Shown here in pieces: positions 13,645 through 19,520 of a stretch of 38,358 bases of DNA (position 1 is its first letter; every line of letters starts with the position of its first letter). A model generated the notes under the pieces. The model saw only the letters and a program-made list of their open reading frames with translations, had not been told where the DNA came from and did not search any database. Where the stretch lies: NCBI GenBank assembly GCA_964407325.1, contig CAYOVA010000014.1, positions 1 to 38,358 of the forward strand, given 5' to 3'. Both the position numbers and the translations under genes were made by a program. The stretch comes from JAOAFZ01 sp964407325. GTDB lineage: Bacteria; Patescibacteriota; Microgenomatia; UBA1406; GWC2-37-13.

Positions 13645-13736
13645 GTATCGAAACATATGCATGAGGGATCTTTTTGTATGAAGTATTTGCGAATACTGCA
13701 TAGAGAGGGATCCCGACCATGTATGTCGGGCGATAC
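13645..13736 (+). ncRNA. CATG-loop leader RNA, copy 3
   Basis: P1: GTATCG (13645-13650) with CGATAC (13731-13736). P2: TATG-A-AGTATT with AATACT-G-CATA (13677-13702, one A-G mismatch). P3: CCCGAC (13712-13717) with GTCGGG (13725-13730) around the 7-nt loop CATGTAT. GGGATC (13665-13670) could alternatively pair with GATCCC (13709-13714), competing with P3, which would suit a switching element. The SD TTGGAGG and ATG at 13768 follow. Confidence 0.6.
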
Positions 13737-13767
13737 GTTCAGGGATCTAGTTTATTTGGAGGTTTCA

Positions 13768-14853
13768 ATGCGCAACGCGCATCGCGTGCTCCTGGCCGGT
13801 GTTCTGTTGGCTCTGCTTGCTGGCATGCTTTTGATCCTGCCCGCGCGTGCCCAGGCCAACCCGGGCCAAATCGGCGAGAACCTGCTGCCGCGGCAGAGCG
13901 GTACTGTCCAGTGCTACTACGACACACGGTCGACCTTCTGGCTGGGTGATGATCCTTTTGGGGACATACCCACTACCGTGGAGGTGACTCCTGGGACCAG
14001 CTCGGATGAGATGTTGGTCCGGGTGGCCACCGACGTGCGGGAAACCCCCACTGTGATCAAGCAGGGGATTGCCGAGGCAGGGAGAACGCGCCAGGGTAAA
14101 TTTCCCGATACAGTGCAGCTGCTAGCAACAAGCGCCGGATCCATGCAGGGGAGCCCGGAGCGAAACTTCCAGGGCGACATCGTGACCTACGCGGGTCTAA
14201 GCAACCCGGGCAAAGGCGCGTTCGTCACACTCTGGCGTGTAAAGTGGCAGCAAGGGGTGGGGGACAAGAACGTCTACGTCTCGATCCAAACCTACGCTGG
14301 CGTTGACCGAGTCGCAATCCAATGCCCGCTGTCCCAAGGTCTTCGCGAGCCTGCGTACTTCGAGATGAAGGCGTCGGCCGCGAACATGCCCGAGTCACCT
14401 GGCCGCTTCGAGCTCGAGATTACACGCAGCGGCAACTTGGCCGAGCGAGTCGAGCTGCGCCTGGCTCTCAGCGGCACTGCTACGGCCACTCAGGACTTTA
14501 CGCCATCGGGGCTCGATGCCTCCGCCCCGAACGCGGTGGTTTTTGAGTCGGGGGAGACCCGCAAAGTCTTCACCGTGTTCATCCTCCCCGATGAAGTCTC
14601 GGAGGGGAACGAGACGGTGGTCTTTTCGCTTACGCAGGCTCAGGGCGGAGTAGTCCGCTTGAGCCCGCAAGTGAGCGTGATCATCGTTGATGACGAGAAG
14701 CCTGAGCCCCTGCCGTTGCCAAGTCCGGAGCCGTCACCTGGTCCTGAGCCTTCATCAGTGCCGAGCCCGCAACCTGGCAATGGCCCGCAACCGTGCGGGG
14801 GCAAGTGCAACGAGCGCCCACACCGGCTCGCCCTACCGCAAGCCACGCGGTAG
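13768..14853 (+). CDS. Secreted Calx-beta protein with proline-rich C-terminal linker
   Basis: The start at 13768 follows TTGGAGG and opens a signal peptide (MRNAHRVLLAGVLLALLAG, cleavage near ARA-QAN); the frame is open to 13621 but that part is leader RNA. Of 361 residues, about 30-190 form an unassigned beta-rich domain. Residues about 198-310 form a Calx-beta domain (GRFELEITRSGNLAERVELR, with ending VSVIIVDDEKPE). Residues about 312-345 are a Pro-Ser-Glu-rich linker of the wall-spanning kind (PSPEPSPGPEPSSVPSP). Two Cys follow (CGGKC) and the tail is HRLALPQATR. The linker before the tail suggests that the tail anchors the protein at the envelope. Confidence 0.8.
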   Translation: MRNAHRVLLAGVLLALLAGMLLILPARAQANPGQIGENLLPRQSGTVQCYYDTRSTFWLGDDPFGDIPTTVEVTPGTSSDEMLVRVATDVRETPTVIKQGIAEAGRTRQGKFPDTVQLLATSAGSMQGSPERNFQGDIVTYAGLSNPGKGAFVTLWRVKWQQGVGDKNVYVSIQTYAGVDRVAIQCPLSQGLREPAYFEMKASAANMPESPGRFELEITRSGNLAERVELRLALSGTATATQDFTPSGLDASAPNAVVFESGETRKVFTVFILPDEVSEGNETVVFSLTQAQGGVVRLSPQVSVIIVDDEKPEPLPLPSPEPSPGPEPSSVPSPQPGNGPQPCGGKCNERPHRLALPQATR

Positions 14854-14892
14854 CAAACAAGCCAGAGTTCGAGTCCCTGTCCCTGTCTGACA

Positions 14893-14972
14893 TCGCTCTT
14901 GAGCGAACCTGAACATCATCATCAACGTCCTGAACATCACGGAGGCGGCGCACCATGAAGTGCGCTGCCTCC
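14893..14972 (+). terminator. 3' hairpins of the third island gene
   Basis: A small palindrome TCGCTC-TT-GAGCGA is at 14893-14906. GGAGGCGGCGCAC (14941-14953) pairs with GTGCGCTGCCTCC (14960-14972) around a CATGAA loop, 13 bp with one G-U. No U tract follows. Confidence 0.5.
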
Positions 14973-15088
14973 ACCCAATACTGATAATCTGCTCATACTT
15001 ATATAGTTTAATTTCTTCATACATTTACACACCAAATACATACTTTTGATATACTTACGCTAGGCCTAAGCTACACATGGAGAGACAC

Positions 15089-15346
15089 ATGACCGTAAGA
15101 GAGGAACTTCCGCCTGCTCGTACAGCACTGCCTGGCATGATCGAAATTGCCGAAGGGGTGATTGTCCCTGACAGTCTACTCATTATGGGCGACCAGCTTA
15201 TCGAGGCTCAGGTGAAAGCCAAGGAGGAGGACTACAAGCGGCTCACTGCAGCCGCTACAGAGTCTCCGTCGGGCAGCACTGTGAGAGTGGTCTGCTCTGA
15301 AGGAGATAGACGCGCCTCGAAGTTGTCTCCTGAAACTGCCCTCTAG
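15089..15346 (+). CDS. Small cytosolic protein of unknown function (85 aa)
   Basis: The ATG at 15089 has GGAGAG 4 nt upstream; an ATG at 15077 adds four residues (MERH) but has no SD. A TATACT box lies at 15050-15055. The protein begins MTVREELPPARTALPGM and has no signal peptide, in contrast to its neighbours. Its centre (GDQLIEAQVKAKEEDYKRL) is an amphipathic helix, and the C-terminus is polar and Ser-rich. GC-rich codon use and the strong 3' terminator assign it to the island. It could be a cytoplasmic partner or regulator of the secreted proteins, but nothing in the sequence shows that. Confidence 0.5.
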   Translation: MTVREELPPARTALPGMIEIAEGVIVPDSLLIMGDQLIEAQVKAKEEDYKRLTAAATESPSGSTVRVVCSEGDRRASKLSPETAL

Positions 15347-15360
15347 CTCACCTTCCACCA

Positions 15361-15404
15361 GCACAGGCCGTCCCTCAAGGGGAGCGGCCTGTGCACCATT
15401 TTTT
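15361..15404 (+). terminator. Rho-independent terminator
   Basis: GCACAGGCCG (15361-15370) pairs with CGGCCTGTGC (15385-15394), with an inner TCCC/GGGA pairing around TCAA, followed by ATTTTTT. This is the only island hairpin with a proper U tract. Confidence 0.8.
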
Positions 15405-15451
15405 CCACCACTCCATTTCTTACTAACTATTTATATCTCTACATATAAATA

Positions 15452-15483
15452 TTGATGTATATTGTCCTATAAGGTTATATAAT
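15452..15483 (+). promoter_or_regulatory. Candidate promoter of gene 15520-16065
   Basis: TATAAT at 15478-15483 is a strong -10 box. TTGATG at 15452-15457 is the nearest -35-like hexamer but at 20 nt is too far for an ideal promoter. The leader is about 30 nt and contains the SD; no CATG-loop element is present here. Confidence 0.4.
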
Positions 15484-15519
15484 ACCTTTGAAGTGTTTGA
15501 AAACGAAGGAGACAGCGCT

Positions 15520-16065
15520 ATGCGCACATGGAGAATGATTCTACTCGTCGTGGTCGCACTGATTATGCTGGCAAGCCTGGAACCTCTGGCTTTGCTGCGT
15601 GCTCAGCCGCAGAACTATACCGTGATCATGACGCCAGCGGAGACCACCGTCCGGCCTGGTGAGCCATTCACGCTCACCATCAGCGTGACCAACAACGGCC
15701 AAACTGATAACACGGGAGGGCAGATTGATTTCTACCTCCCTGAAAACCAGCTTGTGATCGACGAGGTGCTCGACGGCGGTCGGCAGCTGATCTCGGCACC
15801 GTTTGTGGTCACCTGGGAGGTACCCGAGGGCTTCGAGGCGAATACTACCATCACCAAGCGGGTAGTGGTGAAGGTGCCGCCCTCAAGCTTCGGTGTCGCG
15901 AGCGTCAGTACCCCGGCGCAGGTGATGTCGTTCAAGATTCGCGACTACTGGTATGCCGACTTGCGCACCGATCACAAGTACATAGGAAGTGAGGCGCAAG
16001 TTACGGTCGACCTGCGCCCTGGTGCCCAAATCCCACGCTCGGCCTTGCCGCTCGTCGTTCGCTAA
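15520..16065 (+). CDS. Short secreted DUF11-like protein with LPLVVR tail
   Basis: The ATG at 15520 is preceded by GAAGGAGA and starts a signal peptide (MRTWRMILLVVVALIMLASL, cleavage near LRA-QPQ). The GTG at 15493 would add nine residues before the signal and has no SD. The mature 150 residues are one DUF11-like or CARDB-like beta-sandwich: VIMTPAETTVRPGEPFTLTI, then SVTNNGQTDNTGGQIDFYLP. It closely resembles the last domain of the 801-residue island protein. The extreme C-terminus is IPRSALPLVVR. It is likely a minimal version of the same surface system, ending the island before the VapBC pair. Confidence 0.75.
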   Translation: MRTWRMILLVVVALIMLASLEPLALLRAQPQNYTVIMTPAETTVRPGEPFTLTISVTNNGQTDNTGGQIDFYLPENQLVIDEVLDGGRQLISAPFVVTWEVPEGFEANTTITKRVVVKVPPSSFGVASVSTPAQVMSFKIRDYWYADLRTDHKYIGSEAQVTVDLRPGAQIPRSALPLVVR

Positions 16066-16125
16066 CACAGACTCCGCCCAAACGTCAATCCATCAATTAC
16101 ACGTTTTTCAAACCTTCACAGCAGG

Positions 16126-16146
16126 GGAGGGGCACTCCGCCCCTCC
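16126..16146 (+). terminator. GC-rich hairpin after the last island gene
   Basis: GGAGGGGC (16126-16133) pairs with GCCCCTCC (16139-16146) around ACTCC, followed by TTCTCC rather than a pure U tract. Confidence 0.5.
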
Positions 16147-16187
16147 TTCTCCTAATACCATATAGCTTTCCCGGCTAAAATTCCTAC

Positions 16188-16216
16188 TTGACAATCAAAG
16201 TAATACTTTGTATAGT
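16188..16216 (+). promoter_or_regulatory. vapBC-type promoter with embedded operator
   Basis: TTGACA (16188-16193) and TATAGT (16211-16216) are 17 nt apart. The palindrome CAAAGT-AAT-ACTTTG fills 16196-16210 of the spacer, an ideal place for antitoxin or TA-complex repression. Confidence 0.7.
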
Positions 16217-16227
16217 AAGTTCTACTT

Positions 16228-16494
16228 ATGTTCACAGCTACACTTACAGAAAAATCTCAGGTCGTCATTCCAAAGAAAATTCGGGATCAGATAGATTTAA
16301 AACCAAAAGAAACTGTTTTTTTTGAGGTGGAAAACGAACGGATTGTTATCCGTAAAGTCTCTTCGATAGATCAAATGGCAGGTATCTTTGCCGGTCGAAG
16401 AAAAAAACCTCTATCACAAAAGGAAATGAATATGGTAGTTAGAGATGCCGTTGTTAAAAAATATCTCGAAAAAAAGAAAAATGGTAACGCTTGA
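16228..16494 (+). CDS. AbrB/SpoVT-type antitoxin (VapB-like)
   Basis: An 88-residue protein with an N-terminal swapped-hairpin DNA-binding domain: MFTATLTEKSQVVIPKKIRD, then LKPKETVFFEVENERIVIRK, the classic SpoVT-AbrB pattern over residues 1-47. The C-terminal half (DQMAGIFAGRRKKPLSQKEM) is the flexible toxin-binding part. Its end overlaps the PIN toxin start by 14 nt, so the two are translationally coupled. It likely represses its own promoter through the palindrome at 16196-16210. The pair sits exactly at the edge of the GC-rich island but has the host-like AT-rich codon usage. Confidence 0.85.
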   Translation: MFTATLTEKSQVVIPKKIRDQIDLKPKETVFFEVENERIVIRKVSSIDQMAGIFAGRRKKPLSQKEMNMVVRDAVVKKYLEKKKNGNA

Positions 16495-16855
16495 CACAAA
16501 TCTTTTTGTCCGCTTTTTTACAAACGATATTTCAAGGCAAGCAGCTTTAGTAAAAAAGCTGCTTGTTTCCGGTCAAATGCTGTATGTGCCAGATGCTGTG
16601 TTTCCGGAAATAGAATACGTTCTGAGAATGCAGTATTCAGTTAGCCGAAATGAGCTTATTGTCGCGTATGAGTTTATACTGGGGCTTGAAAACGTAAAGG
16701 TGAACACTGAAGCAAAACAGGCTCTTGCTATCTACAAGGCTTCTTCACTTGATATGGCAGATTGCCTTATTGCAGCATATTCAATAAAGGGCACACTGGC
16801 GAGCTTTGACAAAAAACTCCTAAAGCTCCGGGAAGTTACGCCATACTGGAAGTAA
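16481..16855 (+). CDS. PIN-domain ribonuclease toxin (VapC-like)
   Basis: The ATG at 16481 gives MVTLDTNLFVRFFTND, the standard VapC start with the first catalytic Asp at residue 5. An ATG at 16445 would add 12 lysine-rich residues read inside the antitoxin gene. The second acidic residue is the Glu in VFPEIEYVL (about residue 43), and the C-terminal acidic site is SLDMADCLIAAYS with FDKKLLKL after it. It would cleave RNA, often tRNA or rRNA, when freed from the antitoxin. At 124 residues it is complete for the family. Confidence 0.85.
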   Translation: MVTLDTNLFVRFFTNDISRQAALVKKLLVSGQMLYVPDAVFPEIEYVLRMQYSVSRNELIVAYEFILGLENVKVNTEAKQALAIYKASSLDMADCLIAAYSIKGTLASFDKKLLKLREVTPYWK

Positions 16856-16867
16856 CCACTCCCATCA

Positions 16868-16896
16868 TTGACACGTCTTGTTCTATAAGCTATACT
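16868..16896 (+). promoter_or_regulatory. pyrB-carA promoter
   Basis: Perfect TTGACA (16868-16873), a 17-nt spacer and TATACT (16891-16896). The pyrB ATG at 16904 is 7 nt past the -10 box, so transcription should begin at or next to the start codon. Confidence 0.75.
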
Positions 16897-16903
16897 CCAT
16901 ACG

Positions 16904-17872
16904 ATGAGTCACAAACAACCCATGGCTCCAATTGAGAACTTCTTCAAAGGAAAAGATATTGTTTCTATCGCCCAGTTTGACCGCGAATCAATTGAATCCG
17001 TCTTCGATAAAGTACTTGAAGTAAAAAAAGACCTTCACCCCAAGAAAAATGCTGACAATTTAGCTGGAAAGCTCGCGGCTATGCTCTTTTACGAACCGTC
17101 TTCACGAACATTCTTATCTTTTGTTACCGCAATGAAACGATTAGGCGGTATGACGCTGGAAATGCATGATGCGGGAAAGACGTCATCAGCGGTAAAAGGG
17201 GAGACACTGCAGGATATGGGACGCGTTGTCGAAAACTACTGTGATGTTATTGTAATGCGCCATCCGGAAATCGGCTCTGTCGAAAAAGTAGCTCATGCTG
17301 TCCAGGTTCCTGTGTTGAATGCCGGAGATGGTTCAGGTGAGCATCCGACACAGGCACTTATGGATATGTTTACCCTCAAAGAGAAATTTGGAACACTTGA
17401 CAATATCAAAGGGTTGATGGCAGGGGATTTGCTATACGGGAGAACAGTCCATTCATTCTTGCAGGGATTGTCCAGATATGATCATGTAACAATCTATCTT
17501 CTTGCTCCAAAGAAACTGAAAATGCCGAGTGAAATAATTAGAAAACTACAATCAACAAAAATGACAATCATCGAAATCGAAAGCGAAAAAAGCATCCCAA
17601 AAGACTGCAACTTCTGGTACTGGACGCGCGTTCAAAAGGAGCGATTTAGCGATCAGAAAGAATATGAGTCGATTAAAAATACCTTTATTATTACGCCTCA
17701 GCTATTACGGGAAAAGGGCAATGAAGATATGGTGATTATGCACCCATTGCCAAGGGTAGGGGAGATTGATACAAGGATTGACGAAGATCCGCGGGCAATC
17801 TACTTTACAGACCAGATTGAGAACGGTATTTACACCCGAATGGCATTGCTGCGCATGGTATTAGGGAAGTAA
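16904..17872 (+). CDS. pyrB: Aspartate carbamoyltransferase catalytic chain
   Basis: A 322-residue enzyme joining carbamoyl phosphate and L-aspartate to give carbamoyl aspartate, the committed pyrimidine step. The carbamoyl-phosphate loop YEPSSRTFLSF is near residue 64. The 80s loop is represented by SSAVKGETLQD, followed by MRHPEIGS and NAGDGSGEHPTQALMDMFTL. The aspartate-binding region ends with MHPLPRVGEIDTRIDEDPRA and the C-terminal helix NGIYTRMALLRMVL. GEHPTQAL and the ending resemble the ATCase of eukaryotic CAD more than E. coli PyrB (from memory). No regulatory PyrI is present in the window. First gene of an operon with carA; promoter at 16868-16896 and leaderless. Confidence 0.95.
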   Translation: MSHKQPMAPIENFFKGKDIVSIAQFDRESIESVFDKVLEVKKDLHPKKNADNLAGKLAAMLFYEPSSRTFLSFVTAMKRLGGMTLEMHDAGKTSSAVKGETLQDMGRVVENYCDVIVMRHPEIGSVEKVAHAVQVPVLNAGDGSGEHPTQALMDMFTLKEKFGTLDNIKGLMAGDLLYGRTVHSFLQGLSRYDHVTIYLLAPKKLKMPSEIIRKLQSTKMTIIEIESEKSIPKDCNFWYWTRVQKERFSDQKEYESIKNTFIITPQLLREKGNEDMVIMHPLPRVGEIDTRIDEDPRAIYFTDQIENGIYTRMALLRMVLGK

Positions 17873-17884
17873 AGTATAACTAAC

Positions 17885-18928
17885 ATGAAAGGAAAACTTA
17901 TTTTTGCAGACGGTACCGAATTTGAAGGCGTTTCTTTTGGAGCAGAAAAATCGACTCCAGGGGAAATTGTTTTCTCTACCGGAATGGTTGGTTATCCGGA
18001 AAGTATGACCGACCCTTCATTTGCAGGGCAGATTCTGGTAATGACGTATCCTTTAGTAGGGAATTACGGAATTCCGGAAGCAAAATTCTGGGAATCGGAA
18101 AAAATGCAGATTAGTGGACTTGTAGTTTCCAACTACATTGACACTCCGTACCATTTTCAAAGCCAGAAAACACTAGGTACCTGGCTAAAAGAATGGAACG
18201 TCCCCGCACTGGAGATAAAAGATACACGCGCATTAGCAATGAAAATTCGCGATGAAGGAGTGCAATTGGGGAAAATCGTGATTAACGGAAAAGACGTGGG
18301 TATTATTGATCCGAATGCACAAAACCTCGCTGCTGAAGTTTCGCTTCCAGGAGTCAAGATCATCAATGAAAAAGGAACCAAAACGGTAGCGGTATTCGAT
18401 TGCGGAGTAAAAAACAACATCATAAAGAACCTGGTTGACCGGAATATTCGCGTTGTTCGTGTACCATGGGACTACAATATTTTTGATCTAAACGAAAAAT
18501 ACGATGGCATTTTGTTATCGAATGGCCCTGGTGATCCAAAATCAGCAACTACCACTATTGAAATTGCCAAAAAGGCAATGGAACTGGGTATTCCCACCTT
18601 TGGAATCTGTTTGGGAAACCAGATACTCGCTTTAGCTGCAGGAGGAGATACGTTTAAGCTCAAATTCGGACATCGCAGCCAGAATCAGCCCTGTATCGAT
18701 CAAAGAACCGGACGCTGTTATCTTACTACTCAAAATCATGGGTATGCAGTTGGAGTAATCCCTGAAGGTTTTGAACCATGGTTTATGAATGCAAACGATA
18801 ACACCAATGAAGGTATTCATCATAAAACAAAACCATTTATGTCAGTCCAGTTCCATCCAGAAGCTACCCCAGGACCTGCAGATACTGAATGGCTCTTCGA
18901 CTACTTCGTAGAAAAAATGCAGGCTTAA
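17885..18928 (+). CDS. carA: Carbamoyl-phosphate synthase small (glutaminase) subunit
   Basis: A 347-residue subunit that hydrolyses glutamine and channels ammonia to CarB. The N-terminal CPSase small-subunit domain runs from GKLIFADGTEFEGVSFGA to about residue 150. The class I amidotransferase domain follows, with the nucleophile Cys in FGICLGNQILA (about residue 240), QNHGYAV, and the His-Glu pair in SVQFHPEATPGP. The glutaminase triad is therefore intact. It starts 12 nt after the pyrB stop and is probably co-transcribed; a TATAAC box just before the ATG could also give a separate leaderless transcript. It is followed by the hairpin at 18982-19007. Confidence 0.95.
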   Translation: MKGKLIFADGTEFEGVSFGAEKSTPGEIVFSTGMVGYPESMTDPSFAGQILVMTYPLVGNYGIPEAKFWESEKMQISGLVVSNYIDTPYHFQSQKTLGTWLKEWNVPALEIKDTRALAMKIRDEGVQLGKIVINGKDVGIIDPNAQNLAAEVSLPGVKIINEKGTKTVAVFDCGVKNNIIKNLVDRNIRVVRVPWDYNIFDLNEKYDGILLSNGPGDPKSATTTIEIAKKAMELGIPTFGICLGNQILALAAGGDTFKLKFGHRSQNQPCIDQRTGRCYLTTQNHGYAVGVIPEGFEPWFMNANDNTNEGIHHKTKPFMSVQFHPEATPGPADTEWLFDYFVEKMQA

Positions 18929-18981
18929 TAAGGGTTATAGAGGAAGCTTTCTTTCTATCTCTTCAAAACACTGTACAAACG

Positions 18982-19007
18982 CAAACCCGGCTCGAAGTCC
19001 GGGTTTG
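18982..19007. terminator. Bidirectional hairpin between carA and a small minus-strand ORF
   Basis: CAAACCCGG (18982-18990) pairs with CCGGGTTTG (18999-19007), 9 bp around an 8-nt loop. It can serve both the plus-strand carA transcript and the minus-strand ORF ending at 19020. Confidence 0.55.
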
Positions 19008-19019
19008 AAGGTGATGGAG

Positions 19020-19178
19020 TTACTCGGTTGTGTAGCGTGTAAACGCTCCCAGAAAACTGGGGGTATTCACATTGTGGGTATCGGCAAGACGCTTTTGATT
19101 TAATGTAAAAGCAGTCATTAACAATAAAATATGTATAGCGAGTGTGGTTAATGTCATCAAGACAGTACTTGTTTTCAT
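19020..19178 (-). CDS. Small membrane or exported peptide (52 aa)
   Basis: A minus-strand ORF beginning MKTSTVLMTLTTLAIHILLL, with one hydrophobic segment over about residues 5-25. A short polar tail (QKRLADTHNVNTPSFLGAF) ends at a TAA 13 nt before the bidirectional hairpin. There is no clear SD. A palindromic leader lies upstream at 19209-19236. It fits the size and layout of the other small exported ORFs here but is supported only by composition, the signal-like N-terminus and its terminator-like neighbour. Function unknown. Confidence 0.4.
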   Translation of the reverse strand: MKTSTVLMTLTTLAIHILLLMTAFTLNQKRLADTHNVNTPSFLGAFTRYTTE

Positions 19179-19208
19179 AGCATTTTTTCGTAACGTGTAA
19201 ATTCTCTT

Positions 19209-19236
19209 TAGGAACTTAGATATATCTTTGTTCCTA
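19209..19236 (-). promoter_or_regulatory. Long palindrome in the leader of ORF 19020-19178
   Basis: TAGGAAC (19209-19215) is complementary to GTTCCTA (19230-19236), and the centre AGATATATCT (19218-19227) is itself a palindrome. It lies about 30 nt before the ATG and next to a TATAG-like box on the minus strand. It could be an operator or an RNA hairpin. Confidence 0.4.
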
Positions 19237-19459
19237 TAATCTATTGTTACTATAGCACATCATTTTGTGATAGTAAATACAAAATCCGGACAAAATTGAG
19301 CTTTCTATACACACGATACGTATTTTGATTTATGTTGTGAAGTAACAACATATATAATATGAGCACCTATTCATATAGTCCTATAACTGACAAAAAGTAG
19401 ACATTTGTAAATTTAAAAGTTATTTTTAAATGCTCATAAGAGACACGCCTCGGGTATAA
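19237..19459. other. AT-rich intergenic stretch upstream of carB
   Basis: No coding frame. A weak hairpin TTTAAAA-gtta-TTTTTAAA is visible near 19413-19431, and several TATA-like boxes occur without a following ORF. Confidence 0.3.
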
Positions 19460-19509
19460 CGCTGAGTAGCTCAAAATGCTTAGACATTTTGAGACTCAGC
19501 GTATATAAT
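19460..19509 (+). promoter_or_regulatory. carB promoter inside a 17-bp inverted repeat
   Basis: CGCTGAGT (19460-19467) and CTCAAAATG (19470-19478) are exact reverse complements of ACTCAGCG (19494-19501) and CATTTTGAG (19485-19493), with a 2-nt AG bulge. The -35 box TAGACA (19481-19486) lies in the 6-nt centre and TATAAT follows at 19504-19509 after 17 nt. The ATG is at 19521. Binding of a dimeric regulator, or cruciform extrusion, would mask the -35 box. Confidence 0.65.
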
Positions 19510-19520
19510 CTAATCTAGCT

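Noticed and set aside
13621..13767. N-terminal extension of the third island gene
   Set aside because: The 49 extra codons lie over the CATG-loop leader RNA; the SD and signal peptide place the start at 13768.
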